NCBI RefSeq assembly: GCF_001625305.1
Contig: NW_017804098.1
Coordinates: 510,496-574,495, forward strand
DNA length: 64,000 nucleotides
Direction: 5' to 3'
Source: Branchiostoma belcheri
Taxonomy: Eukaryota > Chordata > Leptocardii > Amphioxiformes > Branchiostomatidae
Shown here piece by piece: positions 47,993 to 63,740 of the stretch. Made by a program: the position numbers and the translations under genes. The notes beneath the pieces were generated by a model, which was not told the DNA's origin, made no database searches, and was given only the letters and a program-made list of their open reading frames with translations. How positions within the stretch are numbered: the stretch's first letter is position 1; every line of letters begins with the position of its first letter.

Positions 47993-49261
47993 TGCTCTCC
48001 TTGCAACCTTATATCTTTAAAGCATTGTAACACACAAACATATATTTTATCTTTTTTTGGTGCCTACTAATATTGTGTTATAGACCCCTAGTTCCTACGG
48101 CAATGACAAGGCTATGTATCAATAGACAAAATAGAACACACAAGCATGTATTTTGTCTATTTTGGGCGCCACGCCCCATGTAAAACATGCAGTAGTTTGA
48201 TCAAGTACCTGATTTTTTAACAACTAAACAGCTGTAGGCACACACGTTTACAAATAACAAGAGCTGAGATGGGCACCATGGACAAGTATCTTTAACATTT
48301 CCTGTACTTTTTAGACTAGTGCCAGTCATGTAATGTTATACCAAATTAATATACATATAGGCTGCTTCATATAATACTTTTCAAACTACTAGTATTGTGA
48401 CATAGACGCCTAGTACACACAGCTATGAAAAGGCTATGTATCTACTTGTATGGATGAAATTCCGATGAATCCTTGTAAAATCTCTCTACTTTAGATATAC
48501 CGGAGATAAATTAAAAACACTAACATGGGGTGCCCCAATTCCGACCTACTGTATGTTCCATGCAAACGCACAGACCTTTCATTGGTAATAGTTTATCTGA
48601 ACAAAAACCCGCGCAACATGAGATATAATATTGACAGATAAAGATCACAACGATTTAAGCTGCACAGCTGTGTATTTCACTTCACCGGGGCAGTGCCTTG
48701 CACCCAAGCGTAATGGCTCACGAAACGCACGGCAGTTTTTTGGTCATTTTGCCGGTGGAACGTTCTATCGCAACAGGGGTGCCCTAATTCCGAACTAGTG
48801 TTTACGGGTCGATCTGCATCTGAGAAGAGAGTTTAGAAATTATAATACACAAATTATGACTAAAACAATCTACAACTGTTTTCTGTCCCAAACAAGTCCT
48901 CTTTTTACGATTACGCGACTTGCTCCAAAGTGGCTGTTTGAAAAGCAAAACCTGCATTCAAACCGATATCAACACAAAAACATTGTCCATTCTTGTGATT
49001 ATTTTTAGGCACGTGCTCCCATGCATAACGCCGCAACAAGGATTTTTCAAACTAGTTCGGTATTAGGGGTGGGTCGAATTAGGGCACCCCCCGTTAACGG
49101 TTAACTTTATAGGTCATTATATGATTTACAATCAATGGTATGTTATGTACGTGGATTTAGCGCATATTAAGTTGTATCAATGGAAACATGCCTTTAAGAT
49201 GACCCCATGACAAACTCACAGGTGATTTTACTTTTTGAATTTACTGTTTGTACCCTCAAGT
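47993..49261. other. 3' flank of GLYAT-like A
   Basis: Non-coding, collinear with 52112-52980 apart from the TIR insert. The first 450 bp stay almost identical to the flank of copy B. No clear AATAAA was seen immediately after the stop. Contains no gene. Confidence 0.6.
48527..49092. mobile_element. Non-autonomous TIR element, nested inverted repeats
   Basis: Left end ggggtgccccaattccgac and right end gggtcgaattagggcacccc are inverted repeats. A second ggggtgccctaattccgaac at 48776, facing actagttcggtattaggggt at 49051-49070, indicates a nested or composite structure. The duplicated flank after gene B (aaaaaactaacttcatagg near 52589-52605) lacks the whole insert and acts as an empty site. 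TAAC borders both sides and may be the target duplication. No protein is encoded. Confidence 0.75.
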
Positions 49262-49334
49262 GTTTCTAGCTGATGGTCGTCCAGACCCATATCGGCCAGA
49301 TTCGTCGGTCCCTCGAAAGTGTCTTCGTCCACAG
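49262..49334 (-). pseudogene. 73-bp relic of an LRR receptor gene
   Basis: Matches 53441-53513, inside the LRR exon of the gene at 53092-54640, without gaps and with 6 mismatches by hand count. It spans the code for the segment FEGPTNLTDLGLDDHQLDTW. It sits exactly between the end of duplication unit A (ccctcaa) and the start of unit B (gtagaaattgg), so it is what remains of an LRR copy that was once in unit A. Confidence 0.85.
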
Positions 49335-49433
49335 TGAATACAGAGTAGAAATTGGGCAAATAGACCATGGAGTTAGATTTTAGAAGGATGAATACACAGA
49401 TAACATACCAGGGCGGTTAGCCAGCTAAAAAAA

Positions 49434-49445
49434 GGGGGGGGGGGG
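49434..49445 (+). repeat. Poly-G tract
   Basis: Twelve consecutive G preceded by seven A, upstream of GLYAT-like B; unit A has aagaagcaca at the same place. Length is likely unstable or poorly sequenced. Confidence 0.7.
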
Positions 49446-49728
49446 CAGTTGGTCGCCCCGAGACCTCTCAAAGAGTGGTGCTGGAAAATTAGATTTGGTC
49501 TGTTATCTGTTTTTCTTCTGATTTCTGTAGTAAACACTGCACCAGTCAGCAGCGCAAGGGTCAAGGGTCACTTTTCTGCATGCCTTACCGATTACCAGCT
49601 GGTCGGCGTAACACTGGACCAAAAAACGTCTAGTTGATAAATCAGAAATATAACGGCTAGCTGACTAGTCGTTTTGCCTTTAATACAAGGAGGTCTCTCT
49701 CGTGCTGCCGATCTCGTCCGCTGCGCCC

Positions 49729-52111
49729 ATGACCGGGATGGCCCGAAGTTTGGTGCGTTCGGAACTCGAGCAGTTGTTGGACTCGCTCAGGGTGCTGAGC
49801 TGGGATGACATGGCGTCCCATACCAAAGCAAATGGTACGACCGTTATTCCTCTCATAGCCTCACTGTTTTTGATTATCAAAACCTCTACTTTGCTGATCC
49901 ATGTTTCCATATTAACATGTATGAGGTATGTTTTAACGGATTTGACCTCTTAAACGTTACAAGCCCAGGTAATATGAGGTCCCATTGCAAACGTGCTCTC
50001 TCTCGTACCGTAATTCCTTATTTTTTTACGGTACTTTTATGTTTGCGGTCACTTCTGTACTGCGAACTTACATTACCGTTAAAAATTCGCTGAATTTCGT
50101 GTTTCTGCACCTGTCGCCACCATGAACATCCATAGTTCCGTGAATACCTCCATTTTTCTCAGACCCTGAACTTTTGCTACCGCAAACATAGTGAATTACA
50201 GTAGCTAACGTTACAGCTGTATGGCCCCGGCAGGCGCGTTTTTGGCGAGGCTTCAGGAGCAGAGCCTGGGGTACTAGTATTATTCGCCATGCCTCACTCT
50301 CTTTCTCGTGAAAGACGTACAAAACATGAAAGACGTACAAAATATGGCATATATATAAAGCAAGCCTAACCTCCACGGCCTAACATAGTAACGTGGCATC
50401 TGCTTAGGGATTACTATATTATAACAAATTCTGACTTATAGATAAATCAAAGAAATGTGATTTGGTATTTGAAATGAGTCTCATTTCAAACCTTAGATTA
50501 GAAGTTTTTTTTACCTGGACATTTTATTCATGATCACATAATAAAGTTTGGTCTTCTATTTCAGTTGTACTGCACTGTTCGGCATTACCTAGATGGTAAA
50601 ATCCCTTGGAAAATAACCTTCGAAGTGGATAGGTGGCCGGACTATACAGCCGTCCTGTGGACTCATGATAAGGAAGAAACTTCTGTGCTAGCCTTTGAGG
50701 AGGTATTTTATTTGTTGACTAAGAAACTTAAAAGAGCTATAGGCTGGGGACTACAGTTGATACAATATGTGGTTAATTTCTGTTTCTGTTGTTTTATTTA
50801 GAAAAATATATAGAAAAATAAGGTGACAAGAAATGTCTTATTCAGGAATGAGTACTAGAAAGGGCAATATATACTTTTTATGTTTGTCAATGTTGTCGGG
50901 AAAGGTCTGAAAGTTTTTATGCCTCCAATATAGAAAGTAAACAATTGTAAAAACAAGGGTAATGTTAGGTCTGCCCCAGTCAAACAGTCATGTACTGTCA
51001 GAGTGAGACAAAATGATGATTCTTTCAATTTCCCTTTTTATACAGGGTTCCTCAGCCGTATTTTTGCACTGGACTAGTGAGGATTGCCTTAGACAGTTAT
51101 TAATATCAACATCTGTTGACTGGACCAGACCGGTTTTGTTGGTTGGTAAGTCTGATAATGATCTTCGCAGCATCATTACCATTTCCTTATTTTTCATATT
51201 TTCATATGAAAGAGAGACAAAAAGCTAAATTTTATATCAATGATTCGAGTTGATCCATCAAAAATGTTGGCTGTTTCAGCATTTCCCCTCAGTGGTTTGT
51301 CCATTCTAAGAGAACACCTGGAGAACCAGGGTCTCCCACTCCCTGCTGCAGAGGACATGTTCCCCTGTGACACAGCTTATTACCTGCACAAGACATGTCC
51401 CAGTTTGGAGAAAGTGGACAGGTAAGTCTGTACTACATCAAGGAGGTTAAAAGCTCACTGATCGTACCATACCATACTATACCAGCTAATGTACTAATGT
51501 TGACAGTCATTGTAATCTAAATAAAACAACACTCATAAGGCCATGGAAAGGTCCAATTTGGGAAACTGGCAGAACTGTAGAGCTTATGTAAGTTATAGTG
51601 GTCTGTGCCAGTTCCACTTTGAGGGGTGCTAGAAACCCTTGTCAAAGATATTAAACAGTTATGACATCCCCGATCCCTCTCACTCCCCAGGACTGATGAT
51701 AAGGTGACTGTAGCACCTCTCCAACCTGAGCACAGCCATCTTGTCAGCAGCACCTGGCGACATGGGGGCACTCCTGAATCAGAAGAACGGACTCACTATC
51801 ACATCACCACTTTCCCTTCAGCCTGTGTGTATGATCAGGATGGAAATCCTGTGTCGTGGATCTTGCTGAACTATTATGGTTCACAAGGGCTTGGCTACAC
51901 ACTACCAGACAACAGGGGAAGGGGTTACTTTCAGCTTGCTTCAAAATACCTGATTAGCACCTGCCTCCAGAAAGGTTATTTGCCATTCCTCTTCATTGAA
52001 GACTATAATGAGCCTTCAAGGATCATACACAGGAAACTTGGGTACTCTTGGAATGAGGCAGGGAGATGTGCATACATCCGTCTCAACAAAAACAAGTTTA
52101 AGTCATCTTAA
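49729..52111 (+). CDS. Glycine N-acyltransferase-like protein, copy B (exon 1 out of phase)
   Basis: Tandem paralogue of copy A. Exons 49729-49834, 50565-50702, 51046-51145, 51280-51421 and 51691-52111. Exons 2-5 are intact and in phase and encode the same domains (DRWPDYTAVLW; CVYDQDGNPVSW; GYTLPDNRGRGYFQLAS). Exon 1 has an extra A relative to copy A just before the donor (gcaaatg/gtacg versus gcaatg/gtaacg), leaving phase 1 where exon 2 needs phase 0. A weaker donor at 49843 (acc/gttatt) would restore phase. So it is either a functional gene with a shifted donor or an early pseudogene. The final exon differs from copy A at only 4 of 421 positions. Confidence 0.8.
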
Positions 52112-53091
52112 TGCTCTCCTTGCAACCATATATCTTTAAAGCATTGTAACACACAAGCATATATTTTATCTTTTTTTTGCTGCCTACTAATATTGTGTTA
52201 TAGACCCCTAGTTCCTACAGCAATGACAAGGCTATGTATCAATAGACAAAATAGAACACACAAGCATGTATTTTGTCTATTTTGGGTGCCACGCCCCCAA
52301 TGTAAAACATGCAGTAGTTTGATCAAGTACCTGATTTTTTAACAACTAAACAGCTGCAGGCACACACATTTACAAATAACAAGAGCTGAGATGGGCACCA
52401 TGGACAAGTATCTCAACGTTTCCTGACATTTCAGACTAGTGCAAGCCATGTAATGTTATACCAGTTCAAACTACTAGTATTGTGTTTTAGACGCCTAGTT
52501 CCTACAGCAATGACAAGGCTATGTATCTGCTTCTATGGATGAATCCTTGTAAAACCTCTCTGTTTTACGTAGGCTAGAAATAAGTTTAAAAAACTAACTT
52601 CATAGGTCATTATATGATTTACAACCCTTGGTATGCACGTGGATTCAGCGCATATTATTATATCAATGGAAATATACCTTTGAGATGACCCAATTACAAT
52701 TTACTTTATTCTTTATTTCAGGCGCAAATTGGCCCATAGTAGACAAACAATTAAAATAACAAGGTGCACAAGTAGTAAAAACGGTAGGGTTCAGTACAAA
52801 TACATACGAGAAGGGCCTTACCGGTAGACTAGGCCAATATAGTGATCCCAGTAGTGACTGGTGGATGATAAGTCTGAGTGGATTGCGAGTTTTATGATTC
52901 TGTTACAACAATACCACGATACCACGTGATTTTACTTTTTGATTTTACTGTTTATACCCTCAACCGAAGTTTTAAAATTAAAAAAAAAGTCAGTAGATTT
53001 TTCTTGTGTATCATTTTTTTCTTTTGGTTACATATAATAAGTCGTCATCAGCCCTCAATTTGTAATCCAGCCAGGAGCGAAAGGTGCCACT
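52112..53091. other. 3' flank of GLYAT-like B and of LRR gene 1
   Basis: Non-coding between convergent genes. To about 52690 it is collinear with the flank of copy A. 52693-52927 is absent from unit A and may be an insertion; I could not find clear terminal repeats. After that comes the duplicated ending, then a poly-A/T-rich stretch in the 3'UTR of the LRR gene. Confidence 0.55.
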
Positions 53092-54640
53092 TCAAACGTT
53101 TTCGTACCGAAGTTTTCTATTCCTCCAGAACCGGTCACACCCAAATACGGTCACCACCATCACAACTACTGTGACTGTCACCGATACCACAACTACCCAA
53201 GTCGGCAACCCTTCGTCCTGACCAATCGGTGTGTCGCATGCGTCACCGGAAAACCCCTGGCGGCAGGTACAGTTGGGCTGGTGATGAGCGATGTTGCAGT
53301 CACCGAACACGCATGCGTCAGGTGGGCAACTGAACCACCACCGGCCCCCCTCGTACATAACTTGATTCCAGTCGTAACGGACATAACCGATGTGCAGATA
53401 CCGAAGAGAAGTCATGTTCAAGAGAACTTCAGGATTCCACGTGTCTAGCTGATGGTCGTCCAGACCCAGATCGGTCAGATTCGTCGGTCCCTCGAACGTG
53501 TCTCCGCCCACAGCTACGATAGGGTTGTAACCAACATCTAAGAAAGACAATCGCTTCAGCTGTCTCAGTGTACCCGTTGGGATTGTCTGTATCACGTTTC
53601 TAGATAGATCTAGCTTTGTCAAAGAATGGAGTCTATCCAGAGCAGATGGAGATATGGTTGTGATACTGTTTTGTTGCAGATGGAGTTCTGATAGGCCCGG
53701 CAAGTGTCCGACAGATGGCAATGAAGATATGTTATTTTCGTGCAAGTCGAGGAACGACAGTGTCGACAAGTCGTCAAACACTCCATCCTGGAGGTTTCCT
53801 ATATTGTTTCTAGACAGGTCTAGGAACCTAAGAGCAGTTAGGTTCGCGAATGTGTCCACGGACAGCACCCGAAGTCCTGTCTCAGAAATGTCGATCCTCT
53901 CGAGGTTTCGGAGATTCCCGAAGAACCTGTCTGGTAATGACATCAAGTCTAAGTTGAACGAGAGGGAAAAGAATCTCAGATTGCCCATGCCTCTCAAAAT
54001 GTCTGCCGGTACGCTGTCAGACGTGAGCCCCTTCACTTGGAATACCATTACTTCTGCGGCTCCCTCGAACATCACCGGCTCCAAACCGGCCACATCCTCA
54101 AGTCGCAGCGACTCCGTTGTGTTTGGGAGCATGAAGTTGGTAGCATTGATCGGTCCGGAACACGTCACTGTTTTCACCTGGTTGATGATTGCAGAACAGC
54201 AAATAAAATAAAATAATGGAATATTTGTTACCTTGCTGGGCAAACAGCAGGTGTACACTGCTGTTCTACGCGTCAATAAACTGTGTATTTTTCAAAAGAC
54301 GGAGAGCTTGAGTTTAATACATAAGACAACCTGATACCTGCTAGTGTACTGTATTGTAACGTCAAATCCCGTGGTACCCGGCCGATTTTGGTCTAAGTAC
54401 TGGTACATATGTATCGCGTTAATCATACAAGGAACGGTATATCTGCTGACATACAACACCTACCTGCCTGTACAAGAAGTCGTCCCACCTTGCGGTACAC
54501 TCGCACGGTTTGATGTACGTTCTTGGACAACTTACATTCCATGGTTGTGACTCCGTAGTCGTTCTCACGACAGATCCCCTCACATGTGAAGAGAGGGAAA
54601 ACACTTCCAAATATATGATGGCGGCCAAAGCTAGCCACAT
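53092..54640 (-). CDS. LRR-EGF-transmembrane receptor 1
   Basis: Two exons, 54640-54464 (59 codons) and 54177-53092, joined in phase 0: 420 aa. Order: signal peptide (MWLALAAIIYLEVFSL), a cysteine-rich LRR N-cap (CPRTYIKPCECTARW), about eight leucine-rich repeats (for example LRFLDLSRNNIGNLQDGVF, LTKLDLSRNVIQTIPTGTL), one EGF-like unit (CVFGDCNIAHHQPNCTCRQG), a transmembrane helix (WVVVVSVTVTVVVMVV) and a short tail ending KLRYENV. Surface recognition or adhesion is likely, but ligand and partners are unknown. I did not match it to a named vertebrate gene. An open frame on the opposite strand (53654-54211) is its shadow. Confidence 0.88.
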
Positions 54641-55885
54641 TTCTGTCACAATTGTACGTACTATCGATAGAGAAAAAATTGTGGAGGTCTCAGCCGTACG
54701 TGTCACCGTGGCGAATGCGAAGTCAGAGCAAAGAATCGCTTCCTATCGCACCACTTGTTGTCAAGGATCTGTGACGCTTGCTAAATGACTATTCCAGTTT
54801 TATAAGGTTCAAAGTCCCATATAGAGAATGAAACATGTGAGACAGGACAGCTGTGTTTACTGCAACGCTGTTACCTGTCACTATATGTGATCATTGTGAG
54901 AAATTGCACGGGTGTAATAAATTCAAATTGTACTAGTGAACTAAACACGAACAACATGGACCGATTCAATATTGGCTACTAAATCATGGCTTTTAGAATG
55001 CAACGTTTACCTGGTGAGCCAACATGGTCGTTAATAGTCGTTAATTAGGGTGGTGCTGTGACACACACAAAGGGTGTATGTTGACACGCACTTTGACCTG
55101 CTGACTGTGAAACACAAGTATGCAGGACTTTGAGTGTTTACATAACCAAGATAAATGACATTGGCCTGCCTGGATAGAAATCTATGTGGTACTAAGGAAC
55201 CGTTAACAGAGGATCGTGGTAGTCATGGTGTGGTCCTGGCTTAAAAGCTCAATAATCAGTACTAATTTGACTGTACGTACAAGAGTGACATGTCAACATT
55301 CATCCTTAGAACAAAATACACAATGCTTTACCTCCGATGTACATGACACTTTTTATTGGTATTACGTAACAGAACAACGTCTGACCTTTGCTCAATCGCC
55401 GTATCTGTTCAACATTTTGCAGAAGTAAATTTCATAAACTCATAAGCTGTTTAGGCTCTCACCTTTTTGCATATAAATTTGTCATTTCAGTTAAGCGTTG
55501 CTACGTCTAACATTGTTTAAATCTTATTATTTACAAAGCTTTCACTTATCTTTTTTTCCATTTTAAACATCACTAGTACTAGCAAGTACAGCTTTAATAT
55601 CTTAAATCATCAAACTCTTCTAAACTATTCTAAACGGACATGATATACACCGAGCGAGGAATTAGTAGGTATGTATACGTAAATCCAAAGCATATAACTG
55701 GTGTTGAGGAGAGGACTACTAGTATCAGTTTACTAGTGACTTTGCACAAGTTTGACCAATGCACCACTACATTAAAAAGTAGCGTATATTGCAGCAGATG
55801 TATTTAGTTCACGTACTTTTGCACTCATTTGTACTTGTAACACAAGTTATATGTTTACGGACTTTGAATGCGCGACTGGTAATCA
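54641..55885. other. Spacer between the two LRR genes
   Basis: 5' flank of LRR gene 1 and 3' flank of LRR gene 2. No gene, RNA or intact repeat recognised. Confidence 0.5.
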
Positions 55886-57688
55886 TTACATCTCTGGATC
55901 CTCATCTGGTTTCGACTGCATGAAATCGTCTTCTTCTTCGGACTCCGGCTCCAGGATGATTGGTTTGGGCTTGGGTGGAGGGGGCTCCGGCTTCTTCCTG
56001 GTGGCCACACGGTAGATCGGTATAGCCACCCCCACCAGGATAGCTAGGATTACCACCACAATCAGGAACAGTAGGCCGGGGTGGAGGCTCTGGCACGTCG
56101 ATCCCGCACGTGGTGTGGGACACTCACACTGTTGTCGGTGCTCACTACAAAATAGACAAAAACAAAAGTAGATTATTTATAGAGACCTCCTATTGAATGA
56201 TAATCTTTTAAATTTTGAATTATTAACCAGAGGATTCCTCTATAGTCGGCCCAGTGATTAGTAGTTCTCCTGAAGTCTTTTTATCTGCAGAAAACATATA
56301 CCTAATATAGAATTCCTTCCAAATAAAGGATATCAATTCAGGATGCAAATTACCAGAAATTTAAAACACAAAAGTACAGTGTAAATACGCAATCTCGCGC
56401 AGAGCCCTGATAGTTCTGGTGTACATGAGATGCCGATTCAGCACCAAGGACAGCACCTATGTTCTTACATGACGATATACGGTGGTTTGTTATATAACAC
56501 ATGGAATGATTGTACAATGATCTAACATGCGATCAAGAAACGCGTGAGCATAACGTACCCGACAAAACAGATGCCGTCGTTGATACACGGGTCCTCAGGG
56601 CAGACGTCGAAGTGCCACTTGCCCTTGTAGTGCACGGCCGCATCCCACACATGCAGCGTGCTGTTTCCGGGCGTCCAGTGGACCTCCAATGTCTTCAGTG
56701 ACTCGATACTCAGCAGCACGTCTGGATCCCAGCTGTTGAGCTGGCCTTCATCTATTTCTAGATGGCGTAGGTTGTTAAGTGGCTTAAAGAGCTCCTCCTC
56801 TGGATTTGTTACGCCACTAAATTGTAGCAGGAGACTTTGCAGGTTCCACTGATGACTAAACGTGTCACTAGGGAGACTCGTCATCTTTGGGTTGTTTGCC
56901 AGATTCAAATACTCAAGCCACTCAAGAGGCTCAAACAGACGATCCGGCAAGTTCATGTCCAAAGCCCCTTCAAGGTTCAGAGTGTCTAGTCGACCTAGGC
57001 CACGAAAGGAATTGGGATACAACTTGTTGATGCTGTTACCTTGCAAGTACAGTTTGTCCAGAAATTTGACACCGACGAATAGAGACGGCTGGATCTCTTT
57101 CAAGTTGTTCTCACTGAGATCCAAGTATCCCAGTGCCCTGAAAGTCTTAAAAGCGTCTTTCGGAATATGTGTTATGTCGGGGTTTTGAACGATCTCTAGA
57201 ATGATAACTTCTGCTGTTGAGATTCCATGAAAAACACTTGATGGTAGAGTGTCCATTCCATGCACCTTAATACGAGCGGACTCCGTGGTGCCAGGATACT
57301 CCTCCGGATATGTCGAGCCGGTGCTCCAGAACTCGCATCGAAGGTGCCTGACCTTCGTTTCTAAGTAATAGTGCCAACGTTTGAGACAGACGCAGTAGCT
57401 CGGGCATGTGATCTCCCACGGCTCGGCATCGTCGGGTCTAGTAGGATGCGGCTTGGTCGGTAGGAGACGTCTGACCGCTGGTTGTGTAGGGGCAGGTGCC
57501 ACCGGGTTGACAACCACTGGTTGGTCGGCGGTCGGCATGACCATTGCTGTAGGTTTGGCCAATGGCGGTTGTGATGTGGTCTGTGACAGGGAGGACACCG
57601 TGGGTAGATCCTCTTGCGCTACATTTTGCCTTGCGATCAGGAGGAGATGATATGCTGTTGCCAGGGCCACAGCGGGTGAAGGCCACAT
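55886..57688 (-). CDS. LRR-EGF-transmembrane receptor 2
   Basis: Coding exons 57688-56559 and 56144-55886 joined in phase 2: 462 aa. A tttatttcag acceptor about 27 nt upstream of the ATG implies an upstream 5'UTR exon. Order: signal peptide (MWPSPAVALATAYHLLLIA), a Pro/Thr-rich mucin-like stretch (~25-90), an N-cap (CPSYCVCLKRW), six to seven LRRs (LGYLDLSENNLKEIQPSLF, LEYLNLANNPKMTSLPS), an EGF unit split by the intron (CPEDPCINDGICFVG / EHRQQCECPTPRAGSTC), a helix (LLFLIVVVILAILVGVAI), then a Pro-rich and acidic tail (PEPPPPKPKP; PESEEEDDF). Paralogous to the neighbouring gene: SWDPDVLLSIESL here versus TWNPEVLLNMTSL there, and W-H-x-H / C-x-x-D at the EGF entry. The unsplit reading frame runs past the donor into intron, which is a shadow. 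Confidence 0.88.
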
Positions 57689-59451
57689 ACTTGCCAATTC
57701 TTCTATATCAATAATCTGAAATAAACAACAAAATAGCTGATTATTCAATAGGACGTACAGGAGCCCATCTGTTGTCGTTGACTGCAAACTCAATGACATG
57801 AATAGTTTCCCCCCAAATATTTTGTTGTGACCTCAGAGCACATATCGCTCTCAGTCTTTTCTAGGCGTCTACGTACCATCTCCGGACCGTCCGCATTGCA
57901 GCTCTGTGGACTGTGGTACCGCTGTATTCGTGTAGAGGGCGCGTTTCGGTCTTCGACTAATATTTATGGTACTCATACAGCACAAATTATAGGGGCTATC
58001 GCCCCCATGTTGCCATTTTTCACACAGATCCACTTATGTTACAACTATAAAGGGACTCCCATCTATTTTATTCATGACACATTCATTTGCCATGACCTCT
58101 GTGTGTGGCCGGTATGCTCTGATGTTCGTCATCATTCCCTATTGAACAAAGCGATGTCTTCAAGAAAGAGATGAAAATATCCTAATATCCAAACGGAAAG
58201 ATAATTTGAAAATTGGTTTCCCCAAATTTATCAATTCTATGCATAGAATCTATGATCAATGAGTTTCCGAGAAAACGTTGCAAAGAAAAGTTAAATCTGT
58301 CGCTCATTGGATGTGTTATATGGATTCAGAGATAAACATAGAAATTAATGTAAGAATCTGGCGCTTTTAGGAAATAACATGTGTTTTACGTGTTTCAGTA
58401 TTGCTCTCAAGACATTCTTAATCGACTGACCTGTGACCACTCTAATGACCTAGTATTAAGAGAGAAAACATGCAGTAAATGCCCGGCACGGAATCGTTGC
58501 GGATTATTAGATTCCAAACGAACTTACCGGTATAACACCAAGGTTGTGCAAAGGTTAGAAGACGTGTAAGACCAAGCTTGTACAATGACTAGGTATCGGC
58601 AAACCTAGAGGCCAGACCGCTGGAGAAAGCGCAGCTTACTTAGTCGTCAGCCATGTCAGGGCATGGATTCCTTCGCTGACACAACGAAACCAGAATACCC
58701 CGGTTCCCTGGTCGGGTGCTAACATTTCTACGGTGGCCAAATATAACTCCGCCACTCTGTATATTCTTGGACAGACATTTCACACTTTTTCCTGTCGCCC
58801 GGAGCGCCGCCCGTCCCCGGTTTACCCTCAGGTCCTGAACTGTGTGGTGTTTCCTTTACTGTTGTGGTTAAATTCTCTCATTCCTGGCGCTAAAACAGTG
58901 CAAATTGGCTGAAACTAAATGCTATGAAGTATGTATTCGCTACGCCATACACGTGATTATATATCTTATGAAAACATAGCTGACATGATTTTCATAGTTC
59001 TGTACGCCCCGCCCAACACTGGTCTCCACTAGACTCCTTTCGAACCTTTGGTTGCTGAAGTTAGTAGAAATTGGTCAAATAGGGTTGGCATAATTTGGCG
59101 GAGAATTTATTTATTTGATCATAGAGTTACAAACTGACAACCCGGATAACTCCTCTCGCAGATTATGTATCCTATTTGACCAATATCTTCATTTGTTTTT
59201 CAAACTGCAGAAGGAGTCTGAGGAGATTGACCAGGACGTCGTCTGCTACAGAAGTGGGGGTCAAAGTTGAAGCCTGCCCGTCCAGCGCGGTGCATTGTGG
59301 GCGTGAGACGTGGTGCGAGTTGACGTGGCCATCTTTGCTCCGGTTCTGAGCTGTGTGGCGGAACCGGGGACATTTTCACCAATATTTGACGCGCAAGATC
59401 ACAGGATTTCGTTTTCTTACACGATATAGAACCTAAGTTTACGTTTAGACC
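57689..59451. other. Head-to-head spacer between LRR gene 2 and COPA
   Basis: Should contain the 5'UTR exon and promoter of LRR gene 2 (minus strand) and the promoter of COPA (plus strand). A short inverted-repeat element lies at 59062-59190. No other gene seen; 100-140-codon frames here lack family resemblance. Confidence 0.5.
59062..59190. mobile_element. Small inverted-repeat element
   Basis: ttggtcaaatagg (59071-59083) is perfectly inverted at 59171-59183, and the match extends imperfectly outward (agaaattgg / ccaatatctt). The terminal motif gtagaaattggncaaatag also occurs at about 44623 and 49347 at the start of both GLYAT duplication units, so it marks a dispersed family. MITE-like, about 120 bp, no coding capacity. 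Confidence 0.5.

Positions 59452-63740
<4,289 letters not shown>

Larger units (their letters stand above)
44614..49257 (+). repeat. Segmental duplication unit A (GLYAT-like A plus flanks)
   Basis: Collinear with 49345-52980. Homology starts near gtagaaattgg (44623) and runs through the upstream region (ccagggcggttagccagct), all five exons, the introns and about 1.2 kb of 3' flank (ending gtttgtaccctcaa). The units differ by insertions: this one has the repeat at 45129-45923 and the TIR element at 48527-49092. Confidence 0.85.
49345..52980 (+). repeat. Segmental duplication unit B (GLYAT-like B plus flanks)
   Basis: Tandem partner of 44614-49257. Shared landmarks: gtagaaattggg at 49347, ccagggcggttagccagct, exons 1-5 and the 3' flank to ccctcaa (52963). 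Unique content is a roughly 235-bp stretch at 52693-52927. The last exon is far more similar between units than the earlier exons. Confidence 0.85.

Noticed and set aside
53654-54211. 185-codon plus-strand open frame
   Set aside because: Exactly antisense to the LRR exon, a shadow of its codon pattern.
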